Assembly: GCF_014638355.1 (NCBI RefSeq)
Contig: NZ_BMFK01000001.1
Span: 1,317,160-1,381,159, forward strand
Source of the DNA: Priestia taiwanensis
GTDB lineage: Bacteria; Bacillota; Bacilli; Bacillales; Bacillaceae_G
DNA length: 64,000 nt
Direction of reading: 5' to 3'
Shown: positions 61,001 to 64,000 of the stretch, piece by piece
Position numbering within the stretch: position 1 is the stretch's first letter
Layout: each line of letters starts with the position of its first letter
Made by a program: the position numbers and the translations under genes
Notes under the pieces: generated by a model
Database searches by the model: none
What the model was told of the DNA's origin: nothing
Seen by the model: the letters and a program-made list of their open reading frames with translations, nothing else

Positions 61001-61786
61001 CTATGCCCCTCCTATAACCTTCATCATTGCTCTCATTGATAGAATCATCAACTCAAATAATTTCTCTACAGCGATAAAGAACGTGGACATTGTCACAATT
61101 AATAATACAAAACTAACAAAGATTTTCACCGGATATCCGACAACAAATAAATTTAGCTGTGGAACAGTTCGACCGAGAATACCAATCGCGATATCCACAA
61201 GTAATACACTTCCAACAATAGGTAATGCCATTTGAAATGCAATGACAAACATTGCACTAAATGATTTTACAACTAACAGAATAAATCCTTCTTCCCCAAA
61301 CGCAGACGTAAATTGTGTAATCGGCATAAACTCTGTGCTGTAATAAATGCCATCAAATAACAAATGATGCGCATCTACTGTCAACAACATTAACCATGTA
61401 AAATAGTTCAAATATTGCCCCATTAATGGTACTTGCGCTCCAGTTTGAGGATCAAGTACATTGGCCATCGCAAACCCCATTTGAAAATCAATTAAACCAC
61501 CAGCAATTTGAATGCCCGAAATAATCATATAAGCAAATAGCCCAATGACCAGTCCGATTACAACTTCTTTCATGACTAATAGTAAATAAACCATATCAAT
61601 ATTCAATGGTATTGCATCCATGTTCGTTGTCATGGAGACTGCTAGAAAGAATGCTAATCCTATCTTATGTGTGTTCGGTATTGTCCGATAAGAGATAATA
61701 GGCATTGTAATAAGAAAAGCAGATACTCTAGCAAAAATAAGTAAAAACAGCGGAAAATAAACTTGAATATGTTGTAAATACTCCAT
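61001..61786 (-). CDS. fliR: FliR: flagellar export apparatus membrane protein
   Basis: 261 residues with about six hydrophobic helices, part of the FliPQR export core. The GLVIGLFAYMIISGIQIAGG segment region is typical. Between fliQ and flhB. Confidence 0.95.
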   Translation of the reverse strand: MEYLQHIQVYFPLFLLIFARVSAFLITMPIISYRTIPNTHKIGLAFFLAVSMTTNMDAIPLNIDMVYLLLVMKEVVIGLVIGLFAYMIISGIQIAGGLIDFQMGFAMANVLDPQTGAQVPLMGQYLNYFTWLMLLTVDAHHLLFDGIYYSTEFMPITQFTSAFGEEGFILLVVKSFSAMFVIAFQMALPIVGSVLLVDIAIGILGRTVPQLNLFVVGYPVKIFVSFVLLIVTMSTFFIAVEKLFELMILSMRAMMKVIGGA

Positions 61787-61795
61787 ATGGTGCTA

Positions 61796-62065
61796 TTACC
61801 TTATATACTGTGACAAGTTTGCAAAAATTTCCGTTGTAAATGTTAAAAGACGTGAAAGCATCCACGGACCGAAGAATACTAATCCAAGAAGTACAGCTAC
61901 AATCTTCGGAACAAATGCTAATGTTTGCTCTTGAATTTGCGTTGTTGCTTGAAAAATACTAATAATTAATCCGACAGCCAACGCAATCCCTAATAACGGA
62001 CCGCAAACGAGTAATAATGTATAAATCCCTTTCTCTGCTAATGAAACAACAAATTCATATGTCAA
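61796..62065 (-). CDS. fliQ: FliQ: flagellar export apparatus membrane protein
   Basis: 89 residues, two transmembrane helices, the family length. It contains the SIFQATTQIQEQTLAFVPK loop of FliQ. Four copies wrap the FliPR helix. It lies between fliP and fliR. Confidence 0.96.
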   Translation of the reverse strand: MTYEFVVSLAEKGIYTLLLVCGPLLGIALAVGLIISIFQATTQIQEQTLAFVPKIVAVLLGLVFFGPWMLSRLLTFTTEIFANLSQYIR

Positions 62066-62078
62066 CTAAATCACCTAC

Positions 62079-62747
62079 TTAAAAACTTGAGAGTAACGAT
62101 TTTACAACTAAGTACCAGCCATCAACAAGAATAAATAGCAATATTTTGAATGGCAATGAAATCATAACCGGTGGTAGCATCATCATCCCCATTGACATTA
62201 AAACACTGGCTACAATCATATCAATAATTAAAAAAGGTATGAAAATCATAAAGCCCATCTGGAACGCTGTCTTAATCTCACTAATTGCAAAAGCCGGAAC
62301 AAGTGCTTTCAACGGGATTTCTTCAACGGATGTAGGTTTTTCTGTTTCGCCAGCATAACTCATAAATAAGGCTAAATCTTTTTGCCGCGTATGCTTACTC
62401 ATAAATTCCTTCAATGGTAAAGTCGCTTTCTCATATGCTTCTTCTAATCCTATCTCGTCCTTTGATAAAGGTTGTAACGCTTGTTCATTTATTTGCAAGA
62501 ATGTTGGTGACATCACAAAGAACGTAATGAACAATGACAATCCAATTAACAACTGATTCGGTGGCATTTGTTGCGTCCCTAAAGCTGTTCGAACGAAAGA
62601 CATCACAATAACAACACGAGTGAAACAAGTCATTAAGATTAAAATACTTGGAGCAAGTGAAAGAACAGTAAATAAAAGAAGTAATTTAATAGAGGTTGTT
62701 GTTGCCGCGGGGTCATTAAAGTTTAAAAAATCCGTTATGTTATCCAT
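62079..62747 (-). CDS. fliP: FliP: flagellar export apparatus membrane protein
   Basis: 222 residues with four hydrophobic segments. The FTRVVIVMSFVRTALGTQQMPPN and MGMMMLPPVMISLPFK regions are FliP signatures. The N-terminal part, often a signal peptide, is short here. Its ATG overlaps the end of fliO by 8 bases. Confidence 0.97.
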   Translation of the reverse strand: MDNITDFLNFNDPAATTTSIKLLLLFTVLSLAPSILILMTCFTRVVIVMSFVRTALGTQQMPPNQLLIGLSLFITFFVMSPTFLQINEQALQPLSKDEIGLEEAYEKATLPLKEFMSKHTRQKDLALFMSYAGETEKPTSVEEIPLKALVPAFAISEIKTAFQMGFMIFIPFLIIDMIVASVLMSMGMMMLPPVMISLPFKILLFILVDGWYLVVKSLLSSF

Positions 62748-63381
62748 CTTTTGATGTCCCCTTCTTCTCTAAATCCGTTAATGCTTTCTTCCTTTTGTTC
62801 GTTAATTCACTAAGTTGATCTTTAAATACTTCTTGGAAAGAAAATGATTTATTATTGACAGAAGGATTTTTCTTACTAATCCATTTATGTAATAATGTCG
62901 ATGGTTGGAGTTTATTATCCAACTGTTCTTCATACATGTTCATCATCATTTGTATCTCAGCTTCATCATCAATTTCTTTTAATAGTTGAACATTCTCCCC
63001 CACACCAACAATATAGAGTTGATTCCCTATCTTTACTACTTGAATGGAGCGATTTCCACCTAATGGTGTTCCACCTATATTTGAAATGAGTTTATTTCCT
63101 TGGAAACTTTGATTCTTCTTTCCTAAATAACGAAGAAGAAGAAACAGCAGAACTAACACAAAGACAAATGAACCAATCATTTTTACAACATCCCATGCAG
63201 ATGCATTTGTATCAGGTACCGCTGGTGCTTCCACTTCTGTTGACTCTTCTTGATCACACTGCTCTTGATTTCCAATGCAATCTTTGACCGACATTTTTTC
63301 CGCCGCTTCAGCTGAATGCTGAGAAAGCGGCGAAAAGAACATCATTGTTAAACCAAAAATCATTATTATTCGTTTCAACAA
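62740..63381 (-). CDS. fliO: FliO (FliZ in Bacillus): flagellar export assembly protein
   Basis: 213 residues: signal peptide (about 1-26, cut after AEA), a short Cys-containing outside segment with acidic linker, one transmembrane helix (about 68-88), and a cytoplasmic C-terminal domain. Aids FliP ring assembly. Named fliZ in B. subtilis. Position between cheY and fliP confirms it. Confidence 0.9.
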   Translation of the reverse strand: MLKRIIMIFGLTMMFFSPLSQHSAEAAEKMSVKDCIGNQEQCDQEESTEVEAPAVPDTNASAWDVVKMIGSFVFVLVLLFLLLRYLGKKNQSFQGNKLISNIGGTPLGGNRSIQVVKIGNQLYIVGVGENVQLLKEIDDEAEIQMMMNMYEEQLDNKLQPSTLLHKWISKKNPSVNNKSFSFQEVFKDQLSELTNKRKKALTDLEKKGTSKDG

Positions 63382-63402
63382 TGCTATGTACCCCCGTTAC
63401 AA

Positions 63403-63762
63403 TTACGAAAGTGCCTTAGTAATAGCTTCAATAACGCGGTCAGCTTGGAAAGGCTTTACGATGAAGTCTTTCGCTCCTGCTTGAATTGCTTCAATTACCA
63501 TCGCTTGTTGACCCATTGCAGAACACATAATAATTTTTGCATTTGGGTTTGTTTTACGGATTTCTTTTAACGCTTGAATACCGTCCATCTCTGGCATTGT
63601 AATATCCATCGTTACTAAATCTGGTTGTGTTTCCTTGAATTTTTCAATTGCTTGTTGACCATTTTCTGCTTCGCCACAAACTTCAAATCCATTTTTCACT
63701 AAGATGTCTTTAATCATCATTCGCATAAATGCTGCATCATCTACAATCAAAATTTTCCCCAT
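63403..63762 (-). CDS. cheY: CheY: chemotaxis response regulator
   Basis: 119 residues, a single receiver domain. Asp8 and Asp9 bind Mg2+, Asp53 is the phospho-acceptor, and Lys104 in FIVKPFQ completes the site. CheY-P binds FliM and promotes smooth swimming in Bacillus. Next to fliY, whose product removes its phosphate. Confidence 0.97.
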   Translation of the reverse strand: MGKILIVDDAAFMRMMIKDILVKNGFEVCGEAENGQQAIEKFKETQPDLVTMDITMPEMDGIQALKEIRKTNPNAKIIMCSAMGQQAMVIEAIQAGAKDFIVKPFQADRVIEAITKALS

Positions 63763-63784
63763 TTTATAATTCCTCCTAATTTCC

Positions 63785-64000
63785 TTATCCTAATTTATTT
63801 AATCTTGCGGATTGACTAATTATATCTGTTACACGCACTCCAAAGTTTTCATCAATTACAACTACTTCTCCTTGTGCGATTAGCTTGTTATTTACTAGAA
63901 TATCTACAGGTTCACCTGCTAACTTATCAAGCTCAATAATAGAACCTGTTGCTAAATCTAGTATATCTTTTACAGAACGCTTCGTTCTTCCTAATTCAAC
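63785..64000 (-). CDS. fliY: FliY: flagellar switch/CheY-P phosphatase (C-terminal end only)
   Basis: The last 71 codons plus stop of a longer gene cut by the right edge. The visible part is the FliN-like SpoA domain: [14 protein letters not shown], then [19 protein letters not shown] and a [17 protein letters not shown] strand. In Bacillus the full protein (about 370-380 residues) fuses a CheC-like phosphatase to this switch domain. Together with cheY and fliO downstream, the order identifies FliY rather than FliN. Confidence 0.92.
   Translation of the reverse strand, partial: VELGRTKRSVKDILDLATGSIIELDKLAGEPVDILVNNKLIAQGEVVVIDENFGVRVTDIISQSARLNKLG

Overview
The window is a stretch of core chromosome from a low-GC, spore-forming, flagellated member of the Bacillaceae. 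Every supported gene lies on the minus strand, so in transcription order the window starts at the right edge and ends at the left. Evidence for the host: spore genes (spoVFA/spoVFB dipicolinate synthase, SpoIIIE-type FtsK), a complete Bacillus-type fla/che gene block with sigD and swrB, RNase J2, RodZ (YmfM) and the Gram-positive PolC polymerase. The gene order follows the B. subtilis fliY-to-recA segment closely. The B. cereus group is known to lack sigD, so this is more likely a sister lineage than a member of that group. I could not fix the genus.

Layout, right to left (transcription order): (1) 64000-49780, the distal half of the fla/che operon: fliY (partial), cheY, fliO/fliZ, fliP, fliQ, fliR, flhB, flhA, flhF, flhG, cheB, cheA, cheW, cheC, cheD, sigD, swrB. 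(2) 49607-42427, translation and envelope genes: rpsB, tsf, pyrH, frr, uppS, cdsA, dxr, rasP. (3) polC (42323-38013). (4) The rimP-nusA-ylxR-ylxQ-infB-rbfA operon behind a hairpin-rich leader, then truB, ribF, rpsO and pnp. (5) ylxY and mlpA, then the dipicolinate/lysine cluster spoVFA-spoVFB-asd-dapG-dapA. (6) A GNAT acetyltransferase, rnjB, tepA, ylzJ and spoIIIE. (7) A gntR-nupN-nupO-nupP-nupQ nucleoside ABC-transporter operon preceded by a guanine-type purine riboswitch with an overlapping terminator. (8) ymfF-ymfH-ymfI-ymfJ-ymfK-rodZ-pgsA-cinA and the start-proximal 85% of recA with its LexA box.

The parts fit together as housekeeping modules: motility and chemotaxis; protein synthesis and its RNA regulation; isoprenoid and phospholipid supply; the DAP/dipicolinate branch for wall and spore; RNA decay (PNPase, RNase J2); and purine-nucleoside uptake.

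I saw no mobile element, CRISPR array, prophage, tRNA or rRNA. No wholly new multi-gene system is evident. The points most worth a second look are the riboswitch-controlled nup operon, the rimP-nusA leader with stacked hairpins, three missing syntenic genes (proS, ylxP, ymxH), a GNAT gene inserted between dapA and rnjB, repeated TATACGTT motifs upstream of pnp, the hairpin between sigD and swrB, and the uncharacterised ACT-plus-P-loop protein YmfK. Many start codons were moved from the longest ORF to the ATG, GTG or TTG that follows a good Shine-Dalgarno sequence; the reason is given in each entry.
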